A DNA stretch of 64,000 nucleotides. Source: Phycisphaeraceae bacterium. GTDB lineage: Bacteria; Planctomycetota; Phycisphaerae; Phycisphaerales; UBA1924. The first letter of the stretch is position 1; every line of letters begins with the position of its first letter. Below are positions 1 to 9,015 of the stretch, piece after piece. Made by a program: the position numbers and the translations under genes. The stretch is taken from assembly GCA_023898685.1 (NCBI GenBank), contig CP060234.1, positions 2,728,001 to 2,792,000 of the forward strand, in the 5' to 3' direction. Below the pieces are notes generated by a model that saw nothing but the letters and a program-made list of their open reading frames with translations, had not been told where the DNA came from and did not search any database.

Positions 1-441
1 GTCCGAGTAGTCACCGCCCGAGATTGTCAGCCCGTCGGCGTCGGTCGCGAAGAGCCCGACCCGGTAGCCGTGCACCCGGGCGTTCTCGAGCGTCACGCCC
101 CCCTGGCCTTCGATGACGATCCCCGTTCCGGTGAGCGTGTCCCACGGGGTCCCCTCCGCGGCTCCGCGCAGGACCGAACCGTCCGCGAATCGGACGGTGA
201 TCCCCGACCGCGTGATCTGGATCACGCCGTTGTTGTCCGCATCGGCGATCACGGCTCCGTCGGGGATCTCGACCACGCAGCTGCGGTCGATCCTGACGTT
301 GTCCCTGTCCACCGTTACAACGGGCATTGACTCGACAGCAGGTTGGATTGCTCCGGTCTGCCCCGAAGCACCCGTACCCAGACTGACCGCCATGCCGGCC
401 GCCACGACAACACCCGATCGAACGCGTGTCTGTAGTACCAT
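1..441 (-). CDS. Secreted parallel beta-helix protein, N-terminal part (cut by window edge)
   Basis: The frame is open from an ATG at 439-441 to the left edge of the window, so only about 147 N-terminal residues are present. Residues 1-28 look like a signal peptide: a basic start (MVLQTRVRSG), a hydrophobic Val/Ala/Gly stretch and an Ala-Ser-Gly cleavage region. The rest is a run of short strand-like segments rich in Val, Ile, Gly, Asp and Asn (for example VRIDRSCVVEIPDGAVI, GVTLENARVHGYRVG), as in right-handed beta-helix proteins such as pectate lyases, other polysaccharide lyases and NosD/CASH proteins. The fold is inferred from this periodicity. The gene is divergent from the GH38-like gene with 91 bases between them. 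The substrate cannot be told from this part. Confidence 0.7.
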   Translation of the reverse strand, partial: MVLQTRVRSGVVVAAGMAVSLGTGASGQTGAIQPAVESMPVVTVDRDNVRIDRSCVVEIPDGAVIADADNNGVIQITRSGITVRFADGSVLRGAAEGTPWDTLTGTGIVIEGQGGVTLENARVHGYRVGLFATDADGLTISGGDYSD

Positions 442-532
442 AGTGGCAGCATATCCATAGGGCGCGATGGGCGGGCGCGGCCCCGACCATGCGCGGAAGT
501 CCCGACCGCACCACCGACCCGGCGCCGAGACC

Positions 533-3154
533 ATGCCCCCAAAGCCTCTTTACTACACGTTCGGGAATCACATGCACTGGGTCGACATGCAGTGGCTCTG
601 GGGCTACCAGGTCCTCCCGGACTGCATCGCCGACCAACTCGCCCTGATCCAGGCGACCGGCGCTGCGGGTGGGGTCAACTTCGACGCCATCGGCTACGAG
701 AAGCTCGCCGCGGAGGCCCCCGAATCGCTCGCCCGTCTCCGCCAGGCCCTCGACAAAGGACAGGCCGAGCTTGTCGGGGGCTCGTACGGGCAGCCCTACG
801 GCCTCTTCCAGCCCGGCGAGTCCAACATCCGCCAGTTTACGTACGGGGTCCGTGCCGCCCGACGCACCACCGGTCATCGCCCGCGCACGTTCTGGGAAGA
901 GGAGTTCTACTTTTTCCCTCAGCTCCCCCAGATCCTCCGCCAGTGCGGCTACGACGCGGCCAACCTCTTCTTTCAGTGGACCTGGCATACGCCCGAACTC
1001 CCCCGGGAACGGGCGAGTCTGATCCACTGGCGGGGCGTCGATGGCACGACCATCCCCGCTCTGCCCCGCAACGGCCTCAACGTCCACCAGTGGCCCGAGG
1101 ATTTCGACGGCCTTCTTGAGCAGGGCCTCATCGATGAGCTCGACAGTCCCGCCATCGTCCAATGGCTCGAGCTCATGCCCACCAAGGACTGGATGTGTCG
1201 CTCCGAGCTGCTTCTCCCCCGACTCAAGGAGCTCTTCGCGGACGATCGATTCGATCTCCGGCCCCGAACCCCCGGCACCCTCGTCAAGGAGCTCGCAGAG
1301 CTCCAGGGCGACCAAACCGAGACGCGCGAATACCACCCAGACCAGATCTGGCACGGCGTCACGCTCGGCAAGAACGCCGATGCCCACCCACGCCGGAGCC
1401 GCCAGACCGAGCAGATCATCCTCGCCGCCGAGGCGGTCGCGACCATCGCCGCGTACGCCGGCCGCCCGTACCCATCGTGGGACGTCTACCCCGCGTGGGA
1501 GCTCGACGAGGCGTGGCGTCATCTGCTCGCGGCCCAGCACCACGACAACCACGAATGCGAGGGCCTCTGCGGGCACGTGGGCCACAACCAGATGGATTTC
1601 GCGGTTGCCCTCGCGACTGAAGTGCTCTCGCGCACGCTCGATCAGCTCGAGCGCCGCATGGGTGGCGCCGCATTGATCAATCCGCTCGCGTGGACTGGGC
1701 GTGTCCCGCTCGAAGATCCGGACGGTGTGCGCGTCGCGATCCTCCCGCCCTGCTCTGTCGTCGGAATCGACGAGGTCGCGGTCGAGGATGCTCCGCCGCC
1801 CGATACTGAGGTGACCGAAGAGCGGATCGTGTTGCAGCGAGGCGCTCTTACGGCGACCGTCGATCGCCCGACGGGCCGCGTGTCCTCACTCAAGTCCGGC
1901 GAGGCCGAGCTGCTCGCGAGACCGCTCGGTGATTTCCATTGTTGGATTGAGGGCGAGCTTTGGAGCGTGCAACCTGTCGATCAAGGCGGGCTGGAGCCCG
2001 ACCTTGCGCCCGACTCGGGTGAATGCACTCTGATGTCTCGCATCGGTCCTGCGCGGGGCCAGTCGATTGGATTCTGGTTGTCTGTGAAGCTCGCCCCCGA
2101 GCATCCCGCGATGGATCTCTATCCCGAGATCATCGACGTCTTCCCTCGCCCCGACGCCGGGTTCGAGGGGGCGCTCCGCCTCCCGATCGAGCCCGCCTTC
2201 GAGATCGGTGAGGTCCGAACGAACGCCCCGCTCTCGTCGCACGCCGTCCAAGGGACGGGCGATGTGTGCCGCAAATATCCGACCGGTGATTGGATGACCT
2301 CGCCGCAGCGTTTCGAGCACGTCCGGCGGGCCTTCACGACGCACTCGTGGATCAATCTCGTCAACAGCGATCCGAACGGTCCGAGCCTGCTCGTCTGCCA
2401 CGACGGATCGCAGCAGGCGTTCCGCACGGATCGCGGCGTTGAGCTCGTCATCACCGCCTACGACCCCTGGGACGAGGGGCGATACACACCGGATTTGGGA
2501 GGGCCCGCGCTGCGGGTGATCCCTCACCGTGGGCTCAAGGACGCGGAGTGCGAACGCCACGCCCGCGAATTCGAAACAGCCCACGTCTGCGACCGAATCG
2601 AACTCGCCGAATTCGATCGACCGGAGAACGCCCGCCTCGCCGTCGGCGGCGGCGGCGCTCCCGAGGATGCCCCTGTCCCCACCTTCCTCGGCGGCATCGG
2701 CCTGAACGACTGCTCTGGCGTCCTTATCACCGCGATCCATCGCGCCAACCCGAAGGAGGGAGAGCATCTCCCCGACCACGCCATCCACCGCATCCTCGAT
2801 GCCTCGGCTGGCGCCGCCGGCCATCCCTTCGTCATCCGTTTGGTCGAGTTCAACGGCGAGCCCGCGGAGCCGACCATCCTGATCCCGGGTACGGTCGGCG
2901 CCGCCTACCGCACCAACCTCATGGGCGAACTGACGGACGGGATCGGGCGCGAGCCGCTCCGCGCGGCGCCCGCCGATCCGCCCGCCTGGGCCAGAGGCCT
3001 GCCGGCGATCACGCCTGGATGGTCGGCCCTCACCATCAGCATGCGACCACGCGAGATCACGTCGCTCCTGATCGACATCGTCGAAGCCCGCAAGCAACCC
3101 CGCGACCTCGACGCCAAACGCGAGGTCTGGGCCACCATCCACCGCACCGATTGA
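533..3154 (+). CDS. Glycoside hydrolase family 38-like (alpha-mannosidase-related) protein
   Basis: A protein of 873 residues. The N-terminus YTFGNHMHWVDMQWLWGY resembles the opening His...Asp-x-x-Trp strand of GH38 alpha-mannosidases, where His and Asp bind zinc. A TIM-barrel-like region (about residues 1-300) contains FWEEEFYFFPQLPQIL, typical of the GH38/GH57 barrel. About residues 340-400 resemble the helical mid domain with its AQHHDNHE segment, and a long beta-rich C-terminal part follows, as in the family. No signal peptide is seen, so it probably acts in the cytoplasm on imported oligosaccharides. A longer frame opens at 467, but its extra 22 residues are Arg/His/Pro-rich and look non-coding, so the ATG at 533 is preferred. 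It leads an apparent operon with a ribokinase 37 bases downstream. Substrate is unproven. Confidence 0.72.
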   Translation: MPPKPLYYTFGNHMHWVDMQWLWGYQVLPDCIADQLALIQATGAAGGVNFDAIGYEKLAAEAPESLARLRQALDKGQAELVGGSYGQPYGLFQPGESNIRQFTYGVRAARRTTGHRPRTFWEEEFYFFPQLPQILRQCGYDAANLFFQWTWHTPELPRERASLIHWRGVDGTTIPALPRNGLNVHQWPEDFDGLLEQGLIDELDSPAIVQWLELMPTKDWMCRSELLLPRLKELFADDRFDLRPRTPGTLVKELAELQGDQTETREYHPDQIWHGVTLGKNADAHPRRSRQTEQIILAAEAVATIAAYAGRPYPSWDVYPAWELDEAWRHLLAAQHHDNHECEGLCGHVGHNQMDFAVALATEVLSRTLDQLERRMGGAALINPLAWTGRVPLEDPDGVRVAILPPCSVVGIDEVAVEDAPPPDTEVTEERIVLQRGALTATVDRPTGRVSSLKSGEAELLARPLGDFHCWIEGELWSVQPVDQGGLEPDLAPDSGECTLMSRIGPARGQSIGFWLSVKLAPEHPAMDLYPEIIDVFPRPDAGFEGALRLPIEPAFEIGEVRTNAPLSSHAVQGTGDVCRKYPTGDWMTSPQRFEHVRRAFTTHSWINLVNSDPNGPSLLVCHDGSQQAFRTDRGVELVITAYDPWDEGRYTPDLGGPALRVIPHRGLKDAECERHAREFETAHVCDRIELAEFDRPENARLAVGGGGAPEDAPVPTFLGGIGLNDCSGVLITAIHRANPKEGEHLPDHAIHRILDASAGAAGHPFVIRLVEFNGEPAEPTILIPGTVGAAYRTNLMGELTDGIGREPLRAAPADPPAWARGLPAITPGWSALTISMRPREITSLLIDIVEARKQPRDLDAKREVWATIHRTD

Positions 3155-3191
3155 CCGCTCATGGAACGGCAAACGTCAACCGAATCACGCC

Positions 3192-4109
3192 ATGCCTGAA
3201 TCCCTCGTCGTCCTCGGTTCCATGAACGCCGACCTCGTCGTGCGTTCGCCCCGCCTTCCCGCGCCGGGTGAGACACTCCTCGCCGGCGCTTTCGAGACCC
3301 ATCCAGGCGGCAAGGGCGCGAATCAGGCGGTCGCCGCCGCGCGGGCCGGCGCCACGGTTCGCATGCTCGGCGCCCGGGGCGACGACGCCAACGGTGCCCT
3401 GCTCGCCCGGACCCTCGCCGACAACGGTGTCGACACGGGCGGCGTGCTTGTCCGTCCCGACGCCCCGACCGGCGTCGCCCTGATCACCGTCGACGAGACT
3501 ACCGCCGAGAACACGATAATCGTTGCCGCCGGCGCCAACATGACGATTACGCGGGCCGACGTCGAGTCCGCGGCCGCGACCTTCGATGGCGCCGGTGTGC
3601 TTCTCATGCAACTCGAAGTGCCGATCGAGGCGGTCGCCGCGGCGGCGCAGTTCGCCAAGGCCCGGGGAGTCAGGGTCATCCTCAACGCCGCACCGGCCCC
3701 CGAGAGGGGTAACTCACTGCCCGTCGACCTGCTCCGCTCGCTCGATCTCCTCATTGTCAACCGGACTGAGGCCGCCATCATCGCGGGCGGAGACGCCGAC
3801 CCCGCTGACCTTGCCCGGCTTCTGCTCGAACTGGGCCCCGCCGCGGTCTGCGTCACCCTGGGCCCCGATGGAGCGGTGCTCGCGGACGGCTCGGGCGTCC
3901 GGACGATCCCGGCGTTTCCCGCGGATCCGATCGACACGGTCGGCGCGGGCGACGCGTTCGCTGGGGCCCTTGCCGCGGCCCTCGCCGGGGGTTTGCCGCT
4001 GGACGAGGCGGCCCGGCGCGGTGCGGCGGCCGGGGCGCTGGCGACCACCAGGCGGGGAGCGATTCCCAGCCTTCCGAGCGCGGGCGAGATCGCGGCGCTC
4101 GTGGGGTAG
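3192..4109 (+). CDS. rbsK: Ribokinase (PfkB family)
   Basis: A 305-residue PfkB-family sugar kinase that phosphorylates ribose or a similar sugar with ATP in the cytoplasm. Both family signatures are visible: the sugar-binding PGGKGAN (residues 38-44) and the anion-hole/catalytic DTVGAGDAF (248-256, catalytic Asp 254). The N-terminal strand VVLGSMNADLVVR and the NAAPA...VNRTEA segments match ribokinases specifically. Length is normal. It sits between a GH38-like hydrolase and a Gfo/Idh/MocA oxidoreductase on the same strand, so the substrate may be a sugar released by that hydrolase rather than free ribose. Family certain, exact substrate inferred. Confidence 0.9.
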   Translation: MPESLVVLGSMNADLVVRSPRLPAPGETLLAGAFETHPGGKGANQAVAAARAGATVRMLGARGDDANGALLARTLADNGVDTGGVLVRPDAPTGVALITVDETTAENTIIVAAGANMTITRADVESAAATFDGAGVLLMQLEVPIEAVAAAAQFAKARGVRVILNAAPAPERGNSLPVDLLRSLDLLIVNRTEAAIIAGGDADPADLARLLLELGPAAVCVTLGPDGAVLADGSGVRTIPAFPADPIDTVGAGDAFAGALAAALAGGLPLDEAARRGAAAGALATTRRGAIPSLPSAGEIAALVG

Positions 4110-4173
4110 ATCAGGCGTGTGCGAGGACAAGGCCCTGCCGAGTGTCTACGACACACAACACCAGGAGCGAGTC

Positions 4174-5346
4174 ATGGGTTTCATCGAGCACATCCCCGGC
4201 ACGCGGCCCATCCCCATCCCCGAGCGTCACCCGGAGTCGAAGGGGGTCGGCGTCCTCGGTCTGCACGAGGGACGCACGCTCCTGCTCGCGATGGAGAGGT
4301 GCTCGTCGGTTCACGCGGTCGCCGGGTGTGATCTGAACGAGGAGAAGCTGGCCGCGAGCAAGGGCGAGCGGCCCGATCTCTTCTTCACCCCGAAGTATGA
4401 GGAGATGCTGGGTCGGGACGATGTCGATCTCGTGGCGATCTACACGCCGGACGCGCACCACGGTGATCACATCTGCAAGGCGTTCGAGGCGGGCAAGGAC
4501 GTGATCGTCACCAAGCCGATCGTGAACTCGCTCGAGGACGCGGCCCGGATCCTGGAAACCGGGCGGCGGTGTGGGCGCAGGCTGCTTGTCGGGCAGAGTT
4601 CCCGGTTCTTCGAGCCGTTCCAACGGCAGCGGCGGGATCTCGAGGGCGGGAAGTTCGGTGGGCTCTGTGGAATCGAGCTCGTCGACGCCCACTACATCCA
4701 CCGGATGGACTGGTACTACCGCAAGAGCCCCTGGGCGACGACGGAGACCGACTGGGCGTTCCTCGGGATGAGCCATCCGGTCGATCTCGTGCGGTGGTAC
4801 CTGGGGCGGGTGGCGGAAGTGTCGGCGTATGGGCGAACGAGCGCAATGGGAGCCGAGCACGGGCTGGTGGGGCGTGACATCTACGTCGTGAACCTGACGA
4901 CCGAGGACGGGCGGATCGGGCGGGCGATGGGGCACTACGGGTGCCACGAGCTTCCACGAGCGAGAAACTGCATCGAGTTGATGCTGTACGCATCGGGCGG
5001 GACGAGCCTGGCGCAGTACCACGACATGCGCTATGTGCACTCGGGGCCCGCAGGTGGACCCGCCGTGCCGACCGGGTTCGATCCGGCGGAGATGGCCGAG
5101 GTGGTCGAGGATTACCTGTACGCGGGGCGGCAGTACTACTTCAACAGCGAGGTGCACGGGATGCACTACGGGGAGTTCGCGAACTACGCGGAGTATTTCG
5201 GCCGGAGCCTGATCGACGGCACGGACGCGTCGCCCGGGCTCGAGGAGGGTGTCGAGACCTACTGCGTGATGGAGGCGGTGAAGCGGTCGGCCCAGAGGCG
5301 CAAGCCGGTGGCGATCGCGCCCTTGCTGAAGGAAGTCGGGCTGTAG
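4174..5346 (+). CDS. Gfo/Idh/MocA family NAD(P)-dependent oxidoreductase
   Basis: A 390-residue predicted sugar or cyclitol dehydrogenase. The N-terminal Rossmann fold is seen as GVGVLGLHEG, followed by DVDLVAIYTPDAHHGDH and GKDVIVTKPI, the last being the usual EKP motif with Thr in place of Glu. The C-terminal alpha/beta domain includes WAFLGMSHPVDLVRW, the region that carries the catalytic His in this family. The start is the ATG at 4174, preceded by AGGAG at 4163-4167; the open frame extends far upstream inside rbsK but has no sensible start there. It ends 8 bases before the convergent binding-protein gene. Substrate unknown; it may process the sugar handled by the two genes upstream. Confidence 0.85.
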   Translation: MGFIEHIPGTRPIPIPERHPESKGVGVLGLHEGRTLLLAMERCSSVHAVAGCDLNEEKLAASKGERPDLFFTPKYEEMLGRDDVDLVAIYTPDAHHGDHICKAFEAGKDVIVTKPIVNSLEDAARILETGRRCGRRLLVGQSSRFFEPFQRQRRDLEGGKFGGLCGIELVDAHYIHRMDWYYRKSPWATTETDWAFLGMSHPVDLVRWYLGRVAEVSAYGRTSAMGAEHGLVGRDIYVVNLTTEDGRIGRAMGHYGCHELPRARNCIELMLYASGGTSLAQYHDMRYVHSGPAGGPAVPTGFDPAEMAEVVEDYLYAGRQYYFNSEVHGMHYGEFANYAEYFGRSLIDGTDASPGLEEGVETYCVMEAVKRSAQRRKPVAIAPLLKEVGL

Positions 5347-5354
5347 CGGGCGGG

Positions 5355-6902
5355 TCAGTTCTTGTCGAATCGGCCGAAGTCATACGGCGGGTGGTTGATC
5401 GGCGAGAGCCCGTTGGCTTCACGGTCCTGGTCGATCTTGGCGTGGACGGCGTCGGCGCAACGGGTCAGGTACGGGCGCGGGTCCGGGGCTTCGTCGCCGG
5501 CGGCGGCGGCTCGCATCGCGGCGTTGAGGTAGCTCTGCAGCATCGTCCCGAGCTCGTCGCGGAGCTTCTGCATGTAGAGTCCACCCTCGATGAAGCCCGG
5601 GGCCCTTCCGGTCTCGGGGTCGGGGCGCCATGTGTGGAGCATCCAGGCGGCGCGGTCCTCGAACTCATCGGCGGTCATGGCGGGGACGCGCACCTGCCCG
5701 GTTTCGTCGACGATGCCCGTCGCGGTTCGGAAGGCGTCTGAGTTCAGGACCGCGAGGTTCGCGGGGGGCGCGACGCGGAGCTTCTGCCAGTAGTCGCGGG
5801 CCTGCTGCTCCAGAACGAGCCAATGGACCATGCGCCAGGCGGCCTCCTTGTTGTCGGCCGACGAGGAGATGCCCCAGAGCACGCCGCCCGAGAGGACGGC
5901 GTCTCGCTTGCCGGCGGGGACGGGGGCGACGGCGAAGTTGAGGTCGGGGTTCTGGAGCTCGAAATTGGGGATCCACCAGGAGCCGCCGTAGAGCATCGCG
6001 GTCCGCCCCGACGGGAAGAGCAACTCGGGCCCGGAGCCCCCCTCGGCCGAGCCGCCGATGGCGGGGTGCCAGGAGCCGTCGTTGATGAGTGTGAACATGA
6101 AATCGAGGGCCTCGGCGCCCGCTTCGGAGGCGATCAGGGTGGAGAGCTGGTCGTTCGACCAGAGTTCTCCACCGGCCTGTGCGTAGAAGCTGAGGAAGGG
6201 CCAGGCCCAGACGAAGAGGTCGACACCCTGGATCGGGAGATCGGGGTTGCGATCGTACGGGCTGGGGTGCGAGCCCTCCCCGAAGAGGTCGCCGGCGGAA
6301 CCGGTCAGCTTGCGGGCGGCTTCCCGGAGGTCCTTCCAGGTCCAGTGCTCGTTGGGGTATCCGACCGGGTCGCCCGGGTGGGCGGCGTTGTAGAGATCGA
6401 AGATCTGCTTGTTGTAGTAGAGGCCGTACATCGCGTTGTCTTCGGGCAGCGCGTAGAGCTCGCCGTCGATGGTGATCTGGTCCATCATGTTCTTGGGGAA
6501 GTTGGCCAGTTCCCGGGCCGAGAGCGGGGCGAGTTCGGAGTGGATGAAGTGGCCCAGGGGTTCGAGCATGCCGCGGCGGACGAACTGGGGGTAGTCGGTG
6601 ATCTGGATGCGCATCACCTCGGCGCCGTCGCCGTTGGCGTGCCAGGCGTTGTACTTCGCGACGAGGTCCGAATGGCGCTGATAGTCGACGATGACCGGGG
6701 CGATCTCCTGGTAGCCCTTGGCGTAGACGTCGTCGAAGAGCCGGTCCTCGAACGGCATGCCCCAGACCGTGAACCGGAGCGTGGGCATCTCGACGGGGCC
6801 CGAGCCGCGCCGCTCGGCGACCCCTCCCCACCAGACGGCGGGGACGAGGCTGGCGGCGGTACCCGCGGCGAGCCCGAAGAGGATGATGGGGGCGGCTCTC
6901 AT
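5355..6902 (-). CDS. Sugar ABC transporter substrate-binding protein
   Basis: A 515-residue family-1 extracellular solute-binding protein (PF01547 type). It has an N-terminal hydrophobic segment (PIILFGLAAGTAASLVPAVWW) that can serve as signal peptide or membrane anchor; no lipobox cysteine is visible. Diagnostic segments include GELYALPEDNAMYGLYYNKQ, AMLYGGSWWIPNF and VLSGGVLWGISSSADNKEAAW, which are typical of oligosaccharide-binding proteins. It is the last gene of a three-gene operon after two permease genes, 25 bases after the second, with GGGAG just upstream of the ATG. No ATP-binding subunit is encoded nearby, so a shared ATPase is likely. The nearby GH65/phosphoglucomutase pair suggests a disaccharide or oligosaccharide as ligand (inference). 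Confidence 0.9.
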   Translation of the reverse strand: MRAAPIILFGLAAGTAASLVPAVWWGGVAERRGSGPVEMPTLRFTVWGMPFEDRLFDDVYAKGYQEIAPVIVDYQRHSDLVAKYNAWHANGDGAEVMRIQITDYPQFVRRGMLEPLGHFIHSELAPLSARELANFPKNMMDQITIDGELYALPEDNAMYGLYYNKQIFDLYNAAHPGDPVGYPNEHWTWKDLREAARKLTGSAGDLFGEGSHPSPYDRNPDLPIQGVDLFVWAWPFLSFYAQAGGELWSNDQLSTLIASEAGAEALDFMFTLINDGSWHPAIGGSAEGGSGPELLFPSGRTAMLYGGSWWIPNFELQNPDLNFAVAPVPAGKRDAVLSGGVLWGISSSADNKEAAWRMVHWLVLEQQARDYWQKLRVAPPANLAVLNSDAFRTATGIVDETGQVRVPAMTADEFEDRAAWMLHTWRPDPETGRAPGFIEGGLYMQKLRDELGTMLQSYLNAAMRAAAAGDEAPDPRPYLTRCADAVHAKIDQDREANGLSPINHPPYDFGRFDKN

Positions 6903-6927
6903 GGGTGGCTCCCGTTTCGGTGCGAGG

Positions 6928-7809
6928 TCATTCCTTGAGTCCGGTCATCGCGATGCCCTGCGTAAATGCACGCTGCATGAAGAAGAAGAGAATGACGAGG
7001 GGAAGGACGAGAAGGGTGGCGGCGGCCATAGTGGTGGGGTAATCGGTGAAGTAGGCGGCGCTCGCGAGATCGGCGACGGCGAGCGGCAGCGTCTTCATCT
7101 TCATCGAATCGACGACGAGGAGGGGCCAGAAGAAGCTGTTCCATGAGTTCATGAAGGTGAAGATGGCGAGGGCGGTGATGCCGGGCCACACGATGGGGCG
7201 AACGATGGTCCAGAAGATGTCGAAGGAATGCATGCCGTCGACGCGACCGGCGTCGATGAGGTCGTCGGGGACCGCGGTGACGGCCTGCCTCATGTAGAAG
7301 ACGCCGAATCCCGACGCGAGGAACGGGACGACGAGGGCCTGGATGTTGTCGATGTAGCCGATCCAGGAGCACAGGACGTAGGCGAAGATGAAGAAGACCT
7401 GGGCCGGGAGCATCATCGTGAGCAGCGTGGCCCAGAACAGCGGGGCCTTGCCCCGGAAGCGCATCTTGGAGAACGCAAAGCCGGCGAGGGCGTTGTGGGC
7501 GACGGCGAGGACGGTGGTGATGGCGGCGACCATGAAGGAGTTGATGTAGAAGTCGAGGAGGGAGACGTGGCCGCCTACGTTCCATGCCGTGGCGTAGTTG
7601 GACCACTGGGGTGTCGCCGGCAGGAGGTTGGACAGTGAGGGTGGCGTGTTGGCCTCGCCGCTCGTCTTGAGGCTGGTGAGCACCATCCACAGGAACGGGA
7701 TGAGCATGGTGGCGGCGACGGTGTAGACGACGATATGGGACGCGAGGCGGACCGCGAACGGCGGGCGGTTGAAGGTGTTCGCAGCGCGACGCCGGTGCTC
7801 TCTGCTCAT
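6928..7809 (-). CDS. Carbohydrate ABC transporter permease (MalG type)
   Basis: A 293-residue inner-membrane permease with about six transmembrane segments, beginning with VVYTVAATMLIPFLWMVLTS. The cytoplasmic loop that docks the ATPase (EAA loop) is seen as DAGRVDGMHSFDIFWTIVRP. It ends with FFMQRAFTQGIAMTGLKE, a typical MalG-type C-terminus. The ATG at 7807-7809 overlaps the stop of the preceding permease (ATGA), showing translational coupling and fixing the start; the frame stays open further upstream but only as antisense-like sequence. It works with the permease 7806-8765 and the binding protein 5355-6902. Confidence 0.92.
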   Translation of the reverse strand: MSREHRRRAANTFNRPPFAVRLASHIVVYTVAATMLIPFLWMVLTSLKTSGEANTPPSLSNLLPATPQWSNYATAWNVGGHVSLLDFYINSFMVAAITTVLAVAHNALAGFAFSKMRFRGKAPLFWATLLTMMLPAQVFFIFAYVLCSWIGYIDNIQALVVPFLASGFGVFYMRQAVTAVPDDLIDAGRVDGMHSFDIFWTIVRPIVWPGITALAIFTFMNSWNSFFWPLLVVDSMKMKTLPLAVADLASAAYFTDYPTTMAAATLLVLPLVILFFFMQRAFTQGIAMTGLKE

Positions 7810-8765
7810 TTGGCGGCCCTTCCAGCGGCCTTGGGGTGTCGTGTCCCGAAGGCCGCGAGTTGAAGGGCGGTCGCGGCGATGGTGATGACGAAGATCAGCA
7901 CCCCGATCGCAGCCGCGTAGCCGAAGGAGCCGTATGAAAACTCGCGGAAGATCTCGAGGTTGAGGACCGTGGTGTACCGCGTCTCGTTTTCGCCGGTCAT
8001 GATGAAGACGAGGTCGAAGACCTGGAGCGCGGAGATGACGCCCGTGACCATCAGGAAGGCGGTCATGGGTGCGACCATGGGCCAGGTGATGTGACGGACC
8101 GACCCGAGGCGGGTCGCGCCGTCGATCGCGGCGGCCTCGTACAGGGACGGCGAAACAGCCTGGAGCGCGGCGAGGTAGAGGACAAGGCAGAACCCGATCT
8201 GCCGCCATATCTGGACCACGACGATCCAGAACAGGGGCCAGTACCCATCGGCGAGCCAGTTGGGTGGATCGTTGTAGCCGAGGAGCGAGAGGAACCAGTT
8301 GAGGATGCCGGCGGAGTCGTTGAGGACCCATCGCCAGACGAATCCGACCGCGACGATGGAGACGATCGTCGGCATGAAGAGGAGGGTGCGTACGAGGGCC
8401 TTGCCCCTGAACCAGGGGCTGTTGACCGCGACGGCGAGGACAAATGCAACGAGAACGGAAATGGGAACGGAGCCGACGACGAAGGCGATGGTGTTGATGA
8501 GGCCGTGACGGATGTCGGGATCGCTCAGCAGCGAGCGGTAGTGCTGGAGGCCAACGAAAGTGGGCAGATTCCAACCGCCCGCGCCGGTCCAGAGGGGGCC
8601 GCCCTTCCATTCGAAGAAAGACAGGCCCAGGCCGATGATCGTGGGCGCGAGAACAAAGACGGTGAGGATGGCCATCGGGAAGAAAAGGAAGGCATAGGCG
8701 CTGCCGCCGGCGCCGAGATGGGCGCCGGGGGGATTCCTGCGTGATTCCGGATCGGGTCTGGTCAT
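7806..8765 (-). CDS. Sugar ABC transporter permease (MalF/UgpA type)
   Basis: A 319-residue inner-membrane permease, first gene of the importer operon. The first transmembrane segment is AYAFLFFPMAILTVFVLAPT. The EAA loop is clear: LYEAAAIDGATRLGSVRHIT. The extracytoplasmic region (WKGGPLWTGAGGWNLPTFVG) and later membrane segments fit the family. The start at 8765 gives a 30-residue cytoplasmic lead and has a GGAG about 12 bases upstream; a longer in-frame opening exists but codes a Pro/Ser/Arg-rich, implausible extension. The upstream 250 bases are shared with the divergent GH2-like gene. Confidence 0.92.
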   Translation of the reverse strand: MTRPDPESRRNPPGAHLGAGGSAYAFLFFPMAILTVFVLAPTIIGLGLSFFEWKGGPLWTGAGGWNLPTFVGLQHYRSLLSDPDIRHGLINTIAFVVGSVPISVLVAFVLAVAVNSPWFRGKALVRTLLFMPTIVSIVAVGFVWRWVLNDSAGILNWFLSLLGYNDPPNWLADGYWPLFWIVVVQIWRQIGFCLVLYLAALQAVSPSLYEAAAIDGATRLGSVRHITWPMVAPMTAFLMVTGVISALQVFDLVFIMTGENETRYTTVLNLEIFREFSYGSFGYAAAIGVLIFVITIAATALQLAAFGTRHPKAAGRAAK

Positions 8766-8890
8766 CCCGTGGCGTCTCCGAGGAGCAGACCCATTACAAG
8801 GTGCCGCTGGGCGGCGAGCGTGCATTCTGGTGTCTGGGTGAGTCGGCTCATCATGGAAGCGGCGAGGCGCAATGCGTTTCCTGCCGGGAT

Positions 8891-8904
8891 GTTGGTACAT
8901 TAAC
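8891..8904. promoter_or_regulatory. Candidate operator in the importer/GH2 divergent region
   Basis: In the 250-base gap between the permease operon (minus) and the GH2-like gene (plus) lies the imperfect palindrome GTTGGTACATTAAC (pattern GTTnnTnnAnnAAC). It is AT-rich compared with its surroundings. Size and position would suit a LacI-family repressor acting on both directions. No regulator is encoded next to it, so this is only a candidate. Confidence 0.25.
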
Positions 8905-9015
8905 GCGCTCCGGACCGGCGGTGGTTGGGGACAGACCGCGGGTGGCGTCTCGGATCCGGAAAGAGGTGTCGCCGGCAGGCGATTGATGACCGAATCTGGC
9001 TGCGGGAGATGCGGG

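Noticed and set aside
11..1585. A 524-codon open frame on minus under the GH38-like gene
   Set aside because: It overlaps a recognisable beta-helix N-terminus and the GH38-like coding region; composition is repetitive and no family is seen.
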